NCBI GenBank assembly: GCA_005408345.1
Contig: SEMN01000410.1
Location: 359,501 to 423,500, forward strand
Direction of reading: 5' to 3'
Length of the DNA: 64,000 bases
DNA from: Macquaria australasica
Taxonomy: Eukaryota; Chordata; Actinopteri; Centrarchiformes; Percichthyidae
How positions within the stretch are numbered: position 1 is the stretch's first letter; each line of letters starts with the position of its first letter. Shown here piece by piece: positions 24,745 through 35,957 of this stretch. The notes under the pieces were generated by a model that was not told the DNA's origin, made no database searches, and saw nothing but the letters and a program-made list of their open reading frames with translations. A program made the translations under genes and the position numbers.

Positions 24745-25993
24745 ATGGAGGAGTCTGACCTGCTGAAAGAGAGGCTACAGGCCATCACTGTAATGCTTCA
24801 CTCTACTCTGCTTAGTATCTTCTCAAGTGAAACACTACTGTTGGAGTTTTGTAGTGCCGTATCTGCTACAGCAAACCAACCTAAACATTAAAAATAACTT
24901 ATATTACATATATCTGTTTCACTCTGTTGACTTTACCTGTAACCTTCAATTTATTGGAATCTATTTTGTAAATTCACTCATTTAACTGTTTGTCTTTGAT
25001 GTAACAGGAGAAGCATCGCATTCAGGAAGACATTAGACAAAAGAAACTGGAACTGGACCAAGAGAAACTCAAACTACAGCATCTAAAGGTTGGCTACGCT
25101 CATTTACACTTAAAGTCTCCACCCTCAGTTTCTGCTAGAACCGTCTCTCCCAGCAAATTAAAAAAATGCAACAAGTGAGGGAACAGCGACTGTAGGGGTC
25201 GTGGCCTTGTGGTTGCATAGTATGTGGGTCAGGGAACACGGGGGAGACTAACACTGATTAGAGTCTTTTTTTTAATATATATTCCATGACGTAGACCGGG
25301 TCCCAACCGGTTGACTATGTCAGCATTGGCCTCGCAGGTTCAGGGCTGAATTAAATCAGTAGATGGCGTGTTTCAACCCATAAAATGCCCATTTGGTAAG
25401 AAATGTCAATATTAACACCAGCATTGATGTATTTCATCATAGTACAGTCACATGATTTAGTTTATAGCTCAAAAATCATGTTTAAGTGTGCACTACCTCT
25501 ACATCTACCTCTACTCAGTACATGGTCTGAATAAATATATAAATGGTCAGCAATAACATCAGATGAGGTATATGGCAAACCGTTTGGATGGATGGGTATT
25601 ATCTCTTATTAGCATGAATAATCACTCGGCCCATCTGTTTGTCCACAAATGTTTACATTGTTATTCTTCCCGTGACCTCTACAGGTCTGTAGAGGTTAAC
25701 TATTTGACTACACTGATCAGCTGCTGTTATATGCTCCCATTTAGTGAATTCAGAATGAGATGAACAATGATCAGAGGAAATTACACCTGTAGATAGCTGT
25801 CTTAATCAACATTATTGAAGCCTGTGTTCTGTCCTTTGAAATCATCAGAAAAAAGCTCTGAGAGAGCAGTGGCTGCTGCAGGACTCAGTTTCCCACAATG
25901 CAACAAACTCCCCACAGCAACAGAGCCTTCTGTCTGACCAGCAGCAGACCAGGGCACTGCAGCTCAACATCCACAGGTACAAAACACGGACAA

Positions 25994-26025
<32 letters not shown>

Positions 26026-29000
26026 ACACACCAATATGACCTATTTGACCTGTTGCTAACCTGCACCGTTTCTCTGACCCATTAGGATAGAAATGCAGGT
26101 GGAGTCTCTGGAGAGAGAGGAGTCTATGATTTCTACCAATGAGAGCTTCATCCTCAACAGACTGAAGGCTGTGGAGAAAAGTCCAGAGGACATCATCAAG
26201 GTACACACACACTGTCTCTCACACACACACACACACACACACACACAGCTGTATTTTCGTGCTTCCATTACGTTGTATTTACTGTGTTTGTCTTCTAGGA
26301 GGCCCAGGACAGCTTTGTTCCTGGTAAGTCAGGATATCATTTTTTGGATGTTTGAACCAACACCAAAGATGAATCTATGTTAACAGTCCTGCTTTCTGTC
26401 CCACAGAGCCATTGCAGGTCCCCACAGTGATCCCTGATGTCCCAGAATCCCTCTCTCCGCCAACCAACAAACACTCTGAACTAAACACAGCAAGAAAGAG
26501 TGAGATCAATTTTTCAAAGATTTTAACACATTCCTGTAAAGTCATTCAAATCTATAACTTTGTAAACTGCTCTGAATCAAAGCTGACAAACAGATCAGAT
26601 CCACCTTTTAAATCAGCAGGGGGTAAATGTTAGAAGCATGGGTTTTCTAAGGAGATCGGTTTGCACAACAGCGGAATTGGTTGAGCTAGTGGCAAAGGAC
26701 TAATAAAGGTGGGGATATTTAAAAGCATTTATTTTGGTATGACCCGTACACAGACAACCCACCATGTGATGTATATTACAAACCTGGGGCAGATATATTT
26801 TGGGCTCTCTCTTCAAGGTAATATCTTTAAGGTAAGAAGTGCCAGGCAGGTGTGAACAATTGTGGTCCTGAATGAGAAGACTGTTTAAATATGACTGCAA
26901 AGAAACCATAAACTCCTGTTTGTGCATGTGTACGCATTCTTCATGGACAAGTTTAGTGATGCTGGACAAGACTTCACCTAATGACTCCATAGGCCCACTG
27001 GCAGATTTCCAGATAGACCTGGTTTGCACATAACCAAACTTGAATGCCAATTTTGTATACGGAACCTTTGACCTAACGTCGTCTGTTGGTCGTCTGTTGA
27101 TGACTGACCAACTTTGAGTTGCATATGATGTTTACAAGACATGTGGTTATTACTATCTCTGTATACATGATCCTAACAGTATCCATATTTCTGATCATCT
27201 GTGTGCAGCTCTGCCTTTGTGTCCTTTGTGCCACACTATCCTTTCTGTACTGAGTTTGACGATCACCTGGTTTGTGTATACTACTAGTTAGAACTGTGAT
27301 GAATTCAGCTTTTCCATCTGATCAACAGTAATTGAAGATGAAAGAAAGAGTTTATCCTCCTCATTACCCATGTGAGACTTTCCATTTCAGTGCATAGATC
27401 ATTTCACCAGAATATGGTGTTTATATGCGCAAACACAAAACCAGGATACTTCAAAAACCTGTATATCTAGTTTGCATGTAAACACACTTATTATCTGATG
27501 ATGATTGAGACAGGATATTTGGGAGAGGCTGCCATAGGCTGTGTAGGAGATGTAAATGTGCAGTGCTGGCAATACCTGCTTGAGGACTATTTCTTCTCTA
27601 AAGAGAGAACTTTGGGGATATAGCATTGTTATACCCTTTAAAAAAACACTTTACTATGGGGAGCAGCAGCTAAAGCTGAAGTGGTCATTGCTTATCGTGA
27701 AAGCAACCTGACTGAACTGTATTCTTATGTTATTAACATAGACTTTGTCTGTCTTCCTTCTGTGTCTCAGCTCTGTTTGCCATGGAGATCAATGTGACTA
27801 AAAACCTGTTGACTGGGGAGAGCACAGTTCTTTCTACAGCAACAGTTCCCCCTGAGGAGTTAAACCAACACACTGGGCTCAAGGTTTACGATGACGGCAG
27901 GAAGTGTGTTTATGCCCTGAATTCACAAGAGGTATTATTATTAATATAGCAAAAATATGAGCATTCTGTGTAACTTGAAGGCATGGGTGGCAAAGAGAGT
28001 AGAACTGATCTGATTTTGGAAACAATACAACACTGAGAAAGGGACAGGACTACCTTATAAACATGATAATCAAAATTATATTAGAATAAGTCCTACATTT
28101 CTGGCACTAGGCTTAATGTATCATTAAATTCTGATGTGTTTAATGACCTGAAGAGGATTATTTCAGATTTTCCTTCTTGAGTTGGACAGTTAGACAGTTC
28201 TGTAAAGATTTCAGAGTGCTGCTGGATCAAGATTTTATGGACACATAAAGTTGTGTGTCATCAGCATAGCGATAAAAAGAAATAGGGGATGTAAAACTAA
28301 CTAGCAGCGACCCCTCCCTATTTTGTTTTCCCAGGATCAACTGCTTTTTCTGCTTTTGCCATTGATCTCTCATTGTGTTATCTAATAATGGCCCATATTC
28401 CTTTTAGGGGTCACATGACCAGAGCTGTGTGTCTGAGCTGTCAGCAAAAGAGGTGGAACAGTTGCTGAGAAGAGCCACAGTGCATCACCAAGTAAACCAA
28501 CAAAACCACCAAAATCACATCAGAAGGGAGGAGCATTGCTTTTACAACTACCAAGATGAGAGAGACACAGTGGAGGGGTGTGACCTCAGAAACCAGGGAG
28601 GGCATTATGGTAATCATCTCCTCAGAAACAACATAATGGAGAAAGACTTAAGCTGTCGGGAAAACTGGCAGAGAAAACCAGGGGTAGAGCATCACTACGG
28701 CCACCAGGAAAGCCATTATAGAAGGCAGGAAGTGAGAAATAACCAAAGCAACCTGAGCGAAGGTCATCGCCTTGTAAACCACAAGGGGCTGGGACATCAC
28801 TATGGTAACCAGAAAGATCGTCACTACAGTTCGTATCAGGTGAGAAACTGTCACAGTGTTCAGGAATATCGGCCTGCTAGCCACCACGCCAACGGCTTTA
28901 TCAGAAGTAATAGTAGGGTAAATGGAGGCACAGCCAATCCCTGCACTCCTCCCAGATTATATGAGCAGGAAGTAGTGTCCACCTATCAACCACAGTTCTG

Positions 29001-29517
29001 CTACACTCCAGCCAATTATATTCCTCTTAATGATTACATCAGCGTAGACGAAGAACAACTTTATTGCTACAGCCCACCGTCCTATCACAGCCACGATGGA
29101 AACCCACCCACTGCTTTGTACAGTGCCCCCACCCACTCTGACAGAGTGCCCTCCCCCCTCTACACAGACGACTCCCCTTACACCATCCTCAAGGCCATGG
29201 AGAGCACTGAGCCAATCACAGCCATCTTCATGGGCTTCCAGACGGCGCAGGATGACAGTGGGCAGGGTCAGGAGTTTGAGGGCTCCATGAAGGCAGAGCT
29301 GGTCACCATTGAGGAGGACAACGAAGACAAAGGAGATGACAACAGCATGACAGAGAAGAAGAGCCACGCCCAGCTTGGGGGCAATAGTTACCCAACAGGA
29401 AGTTCAGCCAATGGAATCATGGGACGTGTGGAGGGAGTTGAAGACAGAAGGTCGGAGAGACGGGTGGGACCAGGTATCAAAAAGATCCAGAAAAAACACT
29501 GTTGCACTGTCTGCTAA
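24745..29517 (+). CDS. palmd: Palmdelphin (paralemmin family), 585 aa, eight coding exons
   Basis: Coding exons are 24745-24789, 25008-25088, 25849-25976, 26086-26200, 26299-26323, 26407-26499, 27771-27931 and 28408-29517, with consistent phases, giving 585 aa (human PALMD is about 551). Residues 1-123 form the paralemmin coiled coil: start MEESDLLKERLQAIT, then KKALREQWLLQDS, then RLKAVEKSPEDIIK. LFAMEINV, LTGESTVLS and GLKVYDDGRKCVYAL near 163-213 are the conserved central block, and EPITAIFMGFQ is the late PALMD block, so PALMD fits better than PALM, PALM2 or PALM3. The family are membrane-linked cytoskeletal proteins that shape plasma membrane and filopodia. Odd points: a His/Asn/Gln/Tyr-rich stretch with repeated HYGN-type units at about 277-353, and a C-terminus KKHCCTVC that looks like a CaaX lipidation site. 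Human PALMD lacks such an end. Confidence 0.9.
25991..26019. repeat. (CA)n microsatellite in palmd intron
   Basis: About fifteen CA units lie just downstream of the donor at 25976. A similar run is at 26220-26248, just after the next exon. Confidence 0.9.
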
Positions 29518-29763
29518 CTGGACTTACTAATGCATGCCTGAGTGTATCAGTCTGCTAACCTAATGACTAACTGCAAACAAATTTATTTTACATTTTGGTG
29601 AAATTGCTGACTACGGCACTCTAAAAACAAGGCTGGATGTTAGAACTCACTGACTGACTCCTCCACTGCATTTTGAAAACTGAAGAACTGAAATCAACAT
29701 CAGAATCCCATTTCATTCCATAAATGGATAATTAGTTTTCTTGATTAGTTTGTTGACATTGTT

Positions 29764-29769
29764 AATAAA
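29764..29769 (+). terminator. Candidate polyadenylation signal of palmd
   Basis: AATAAA lies about 250 bases beyond the palmd stop codon and is the first such hexamer downstream. Confidence 0.5.
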
Positions 29770-29979
29770 CTACTACAATTAGGAACCAGTGTGTTAAATC
29801 TTAAACTTGATTTATGGTTGTGTGTTAAGGGGATACAGCATAAGCTATGCAGTAGATGATGTCGGAACTCATGTTAACCCCTTACATCAAGCATAAATTT
29901 GGTCCTGGACTCTCCACTTATCAATATTTTTATATTAAATCAATGAAATGGCTATATGTAATGAGAAAGTGGTCACTTA

Positions 29980-30570
29980 AGGGGCTTTCACACCGCCGCA
30001 CCGTAACTTGCCGCCTCCAGTCATTTCAATGAGGGGAAGGCAGCAGAGAGGACGTGGTTTTGATCATGGAGGTAGGGGTATGAAGTAGTTGCCGGCCGCC
30101 CACGTGAATGCGTGCAGGTTTTGCTCTGCCAGCCAAAGTTCACAGTGCTGAACTACTATTATGTGGCAGTAACCGTCTGGCTTTGGCCAATCAAATTGAA
30201 GGGGGCGGGCATCGCGGGTCAGAAAGAAGAGCGATGGAGGAGCTGATAATGCTGGTGTCTGAATACCCAGAGTTGTACAACACAGTGGTAGCTTCTTATA
30301 AGGACAACCAGAACACATAAATCCAATGCATTTTGATTTGATTCGTTCAATCTAGCAGGGCCTGACATTTTATTAAAAAAAACCCCAATACATTCCACTT
30401 GCCCATCAAATTGTGGAACCAATGATTTATTTTCTTGTGGAATTATTTACGCAACGCCAAGCTAGCTTGCACAGCTACTACTATGGCAAATCATGGTTTT
30501 TGATTTGCTTACTTGGGGAACGCTGTTGCAATTAGTCAGGGCAATTGTCGCGCTGCATGTGAAACAGCCT
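29980..30570 (+). mobile_element. PIF/Harbinger-like element with TTA target duplication
   Basis: The element is bounded by TTA at 29977-29979 and 30571-30573. Its ends AGGGGCTTTCACACCGCCGC and, read inward from the right, AGGCTGTTTCACATGCAGCG are imperfect inverted repeats. The 591-bp interior is GC-richer than its surroundings and carries a short MADF-like reading frame. TTA duplications are the mark of PIF/Harbinger. It is too short to encode a transposase. Confidence 0.6.
30234..30320 (+). pseudogene. MADF-domain fragment inside the Harbinger-like element
   Basis: The frame from ATG 30234 reads MEELIMLVSEYPELYNTVVA and then YKDNQNT. It resembles the start of a MADF/Myb-SANT-like DNA-binding domain (LI..V..YPELY). 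Such domains form the second protein of Harbinger transposons. It stops after 28 residues, so it is a remnant, not a gene. Confidence 0.45.
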
Positions 30571-33001
30571 TTACAGCAATGAACCTACAGGGAATTATCA
30601 ACAACTCTGTAGCTCTACTGAGCTTTTTAGCCTCTTTGAGCTAATTGTTTTGGTTCCATGTAATATTTCAACTTCAACTTAAAGCTTTAACTGTATGGTT
30701 AAGTCACCACTCTCATTTCGAGGTAGCCGTTTTTAACCCACTATACACTACCTGTTCATCACCAAACAGCAGACAGACAAACTCAGAGACTAGCTGGTGA
30801 ACATAGTGGAGAATTTGGCAGCTTAAAGATCCAGATATTTTTCTCAGGTGCTGGTGGAGCTAAACAGAGCTAAAAGGAGACTGAATATTGGACTTAAATT
30901 CATCAAGTGGACAGAATCACTGCTCCAAATAAAGGCTTATTTTACTCTGTGTCTGCTGGATGTGGAAATACACAATTGTTTGCTATTATATTCACCTTTA
31001 CAACTTTATAAAGTAATAATATGTCCCCAGGTGGCCAAAAAATCTATTAATGCAGCTAAAAAAACGATAATCTAACCAAATATTTATTCTTTGAGTAGCA
31101 AACGTTCATCCTCTGAAGACCTGAAAGGTGTCACTAAAAAGGTTGTATTTTCATCCTCATCCAAGGAACTTTTACTATGGTCACCTTGAATTCAGTAAGT
31201 TACAGTGAATTTCAACAGTTTTCACTGCAGAAAAAAATATTAAAACAAACCACCTGCAGCACAATGCACTTCTCTGCTATCTAAATGAATATGTATTCTC
31301 AAATAATACATATACGTTTAATGAATACATGCATTTGTACAGTACAATATAAAAACTATATGCAGAGAATTGAGGAACTTGTTTAAAATAGTGTCTTAAG
31401 TGATTGTGCATCACCACAATGAGAAGGATCTGTGTAAATGTGTAAAACAGATACAGTACAGCTATTAAAATGGTACAAAGGGTTAGATTCCAGTGACCTG
31501 CTCTCTTCTGGCTCCCTCTGCTGGTGTAAAGGTGTTGAGGTGACCTAGTTCATATTAATGAGCAGCTATGATAACTCAGAGTGGCAGTAATGCTGGACCA
31601 AGGGATAACTGAAAACCCTATATATCAGCTAAAACTATATGGAATTTCTATGATGAGCTCAACAGTGTTTTAAAAAAAAGTGCTTCTGTAGTATTGTATT
31701 GAGCTGTATACTGTAGTACAGTGGTTTCCAAAGTAGGTTTCAGAGACACCTATTGGTACCCAGAAAATTTAAAGCAAATTCACTAATTTCATCTGACTAA
31801 TACTGCTAGATGTTAGCCCAATAAGAGAATATAAAACAACGTACATACATTTTTCAGTGACACATGGTGTAAAAGGCAAGGCACAATTATTAACAGATTG
31901 AAAATAACTTACTGTGTCAGGATGATATTGGAAAACCAATATAATCCAAGCAGGCAGTTTTTGTAAAGAACTTCATATAACATGTTGTATTTGTTTTGTT
32001 TTGACGTTTTTCCCAACTGCTGGTAGCTTTTCACATTTTTACACTAACTGCAAATGTTTGAACTATACATATATTTGTCTACGGTATGTCAGATAATGAG
32101 CATGTATAATGATGATGCTAATAAACCTTTGTTACTGATCGATGTTAACAGCTCGTTCTCTGCTGGTCTAACCCTCAACACAACACAATATAACACTTTG
32201 TGAGTGTGTGTGTGTGTGTGCGTGTGTGACATTAATCATGTATGATGTGAATCAGCTCAGATGTCCCCCACAGAGTCATGCTGGATATCAGTCTGTGTTA
32301 GTTTATATTGACACTGATGTCATTTCATTATACCACTGTGTGTGTGTGTGTGTGTACACACGGGATATATCCTGTAGCTGACAGCATCAGCTCGAATGAC
32401 ATTAATGACAGTACTTGTGTCACTGGCACTGACAGACAGCCAACATTCATTTGTCATTGAACACAGTGGTACCATTGTTATTGTTATGGCTGCAGGACAG
32501 AATCAGTCCACGGGTTACATTAACACCACCACGACCACCTCCAGACACCTCAAAGAAAAAAGACACTGTATAGCTGACAAAGCAATCTCAACTCAAGGTC
32601 CACTTACTTGCTAGTTCCAGAGCTTTCAGTGGAATCACATGGTCTTCACCAGCTGATGGATTTGTTTTGTCAACTACCATTTTTTAAAGGCAAGAATGAA
32701 ATGTAAGCTCAGAATAATTTAAAGTTTGAACATCTACAGTTCAAAGACAACTGAGCAACTTAAGCTGCTAATGAAGGCCGTGTGACATGGTGCAAAGCTC
32801 CAGAATAAGTAAGTAAGTGGACCTTGAGTTTTGTTTTTGTCAACCGCTGTTTCCAATGTTAAGAATGAACAGTCAATCTTGATCCTTGTAAAGTTTCATT
32901 ATTCTGTTATATCTTAAATGTTGAATGTGGACTTTTATTCAAATGAGCTAATATTATGAAACAAATACATTCATTTGTGCATCAGGTAGGACACTTATTT
33001 C

Positions 33002-33540
33002 TGTTATGATCACTGGTGCGAACCCAAGCGCAGACTGAGGCACTGGTGAGTAAACAAGCAGAGTTTATTGTAAAAACACAGGAAAAGGGGAATGATGTCG
33101 GGAGGGACGGAGACCGGTCGACGAGGGGAGACATGGGGAGGCTGGGCGACATGGCTGGCTCCTGGTCCGGGTGAAGTGTGAGTGTGGGAGATATCTTGGG
33201 TCCTGGCGAGCAGGCAGGCAGAGAACGGTCCAGGGAGAAACACTGGAGACAAGAGAGTACAATTAGCTTGTGACTAGACACAGCAAAGCAAAAGACTAAC
33301 TAGAGTTACTTGGTTAGCGGCCAAGAACACAAACTACCACTGTAGCTGACTCAATGATCTGGCGATGGACGACTGAAGGACCGGGGTATATATGCTGCAG
33401 GCTGATGAAGCTGATGGAAGGCAGGTGTGTCGGAGGGAGTTCAGCCATGTCACGTCGACCCAAACAGGAGACAGGGAAACACACAGGGGAAAAAAACAAG
33501 ACACAAAAAACACCAAGACCATCACAATTTCCCTACTAGT
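33002..33540. repeat. GC-rich interspersed repeat, possibly non-autonomous transposon
   Basis: TGTTATGATCACTGGTGCGA at the left and GACCATCACAATTTCCC at the right bound a block that is much more GC-rich than its surroundings and whose style I recognise from fish repeats. The outer bases are loosely inverted (TGTTATGAT against its mirror near ATCACAATT). The reading frames inside have no family likeness. Confidence 0.35.
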
Positions 33541-35061
33541 CAAAAGTCAGAGTGCATTGTATGTTACATTCTCATATGAAATAGGTTGTTTGTCTTTTCA
33601 TTTATTTCATTATTTGGCATACAAAATATACTACATGCTGTTTAAGTAAATACATCTCTTTTTGTAGCTTTTTGTGGGCTTCTTCACTTAGAGTTATGGA
33701 TGTTTTATTTCTGTAGTTTGACAGCAGTATTTATAGACTAATACACTGTATCTCAGTGTATCCAACCTGAAACCCCTGTGATAACTCATCTTGCAATTCA
33801 GTATGTGAAAAAGTGTAACTCAACGCAACCCTTTCTGTTTTCACCATTTTGCCTTTAAGCACATTTTCAGTCAGTGTGAAACTCGATACTCACAGTGTAA
33901 TGCTGCTCTGATGGCGGTATGTGTGTTGTGTTTGTGTCAGGTACAGAGGAGGAGGGTTGATCCATCTGGCATGCAGGAAATTCCAGTGGTTTCTTTGTGT
34001 CCTGCTGTGATCCCTGACTGACCACTGAGCAGTTCATCATCAGCCTGCTGCTCAGCATCCACTGCTGCCTTCATATATCAAAGCTTCTTTGGTTCCCTAG
34101 GTCACACATGGGATTGTTTCCCCAGTCCCGGGTTGAAGTATCATAGGTTGGTTAATAAACTTGTATTCTTCCATATTCCAATGATCAATTCAACTGATTT
34201 TCTTCTTCTCTCATGTTTCTGTTGCATCCACTGTCTCTGCCCAGCTTGTCAAAGATGAACACATTGCATCTTCCTCTACTTCTTTTTCTAATGTTGATGC
34301 TTTGTTCTGTGCAACCTTCATACTACACTCTTTTCTTTGTTTGTGAGACAGCTATTGACCTTAAACATTTGACTCACCATCCTTTTATTGATGGAAATGC
34401 TTGATCATCCTTTTTTTATCACTGCTGGCAAGACGCCTAGGGTGTTGTTTAAAGTATAGTTGTTTGTGATTCTAATCTTGGCAGCACACCTTCAACAATA
34501 GTGGATGCACTGTTGGGAAATTCCATCTATGTATGGCTAGAAGTGTTTGTGTAACCTTAAACAAACTATGCAGAATTATCTATGTTCACTGGTTGTCTGG
34601 TAAGTCCAGCATGTGGTTTAAAGACTACAAGAAGCATTTAGTATAGAGAGTCTGTGGAGATGTTCTAACTTGGGAATTTTGGTCAGATGTCTTTGGTCTA
34701 GTCAGGTGTCAACTGGCCAAAAATAAAAGATGAAAAAAATATCTAAGATAAGCATGTAGTAATTTAACATTAATATGTTACCACAGTCTAATCACCATTA
34801 ACAAATGACACCATCACTGAGAAGGAGATCAGCTTCTACAGGCCTCTTCACCACATTCTACACCTTCTACGCCTTACCAATTGTGGTTTGGGCATATCTG
34901 ATGGATTCACCTATAGCACCAAGTCATCTTCCTTGTGTCTTTTGAGTTTGTCAGGGTGTAAATTCATTAGTTTGACAATAAAGACTTTCTGTGTCACGGT
35001 TTCTTGGTTTGTTGTTTTAGGAAACATTCAAACTCACCCATTGTATCATCCTAAACCCAGG

Positions 35062-35130
35062 GATGTAATTTCTGCCTGGAATGGGGGGGGGCATGTCCCC
35101 CTCACTTTTCAAAATCATGATTGTTTCTCC
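35062..35130. mobile_element. Transposon end fragment (CAGGGATGTAATTT)
   Basis: CAGGGATGTAATTTCTGCC, followed by a run of eight G and CATGTCCCCCTCAC, resembles a hAT-type outer end common in fish. Only this end was found. Confidence 0.3.
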
Positions 35131-35438
35131 CACATTTACAGTTTGATTTACCTTCTACAATTTCTCTAAAATCTCTCTTAAAAGTGTCCTATTATTATTA
35201 TTACTGTCCAGCTGTCACAATCCAGATGAGAGAAAGGAGCACAAAAGGGCAGCAGCAACTGTCTATTGGACTTTTTTTTGCCCTGTATTTCACCTCTTCC
35301 TGGGGTCTTACACAGCCTGAAAGGAAGATCTGACAGACTCTACTCGGGGCTGAGTTGTGTATGTTGTTAGGGTTAAAAACATATAATCTACAAAAATAAA
35401 AAAATCTCTTTTTTAAAATTACTGTCAAAGTGAGACTA

Positions 35439-35957
35439 ATGCTGTGTCTCAAATCGCGTACTTCCATACTTACACTTAATATTTTGAGTGCATAAGTGCG
35501 TTCACACTGACAAGTATGGCAAAATGCAGTGTACTATGAGTACCCGGATCATGTACTCATAACAGTCAGAAAGTTGAGTGTGGAACGCTGCACACTTCCC
35601 ACCCTCAACGGTCGCCATCTTGGCCACGTAGTGGAAGGGGAGGACCACCAACATGTGAAAATAAAGTAAAAGCACGTTCAATTTTCATTGACTTTTAATA
35701 TAATTGAATTGAAGTCCAGTGAGCAAACAAGCTGGCAGATATTTCGGCGTGCAGCAATCGCTGTAAAATGTTGGCGATAATGCTCCGCCCGGTTGCAATC
35801 TGCCATTAAAAAGAAGAAGAAGACGCGGTCAAAGGTTGTGATCATTTCAGCAGTATTCCATTTGAGACGACACCACCCTGTCAAAATGAACACACATAGT
35901 GTACACAGTATACTGCACGTGAGTACTAACGGAAGTACGCGATTTGAGACACAGCAT
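35439..35957. mobile_element. Non-autonomous DNA transposon with near-perfect inverted ends
   Basis: The left end ATGCTGTGTCTCAAATCGCG, continuing TACTTCC, is repeated in perfect inversion at the right end (GGAAGTACGCGATTTGAGAC, then ACAGCAT). The 27-base arms enclose about 465 bp without a transposase. No clear target duplication was seen, so the superfamily stays open. Confidence 0.75.

Larger units (their letters stand above)
29913..31057. mobile_element. Family A element, copy 3, split by a later insertion
   Basis: The left piece (29913-29979) has ATCAATATTTTTATATTAA. The right piece (30574-31057) has GGGAATTATCAACAACTCTG through to ATTAATGCAGCT. The two pieces align with neighbouring positions of copy 2 at 7986. 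Removing 29980-30570 and one TTA leaves about 551 bp, close to copy 2. Confidence 0.7.

Noticed and set aside
30108..30320. 70-residue frame with a MADF start as a host gene
   Set aside because: It lies wholly inside a transposable element with target duplications and stops after 28 domain residues.
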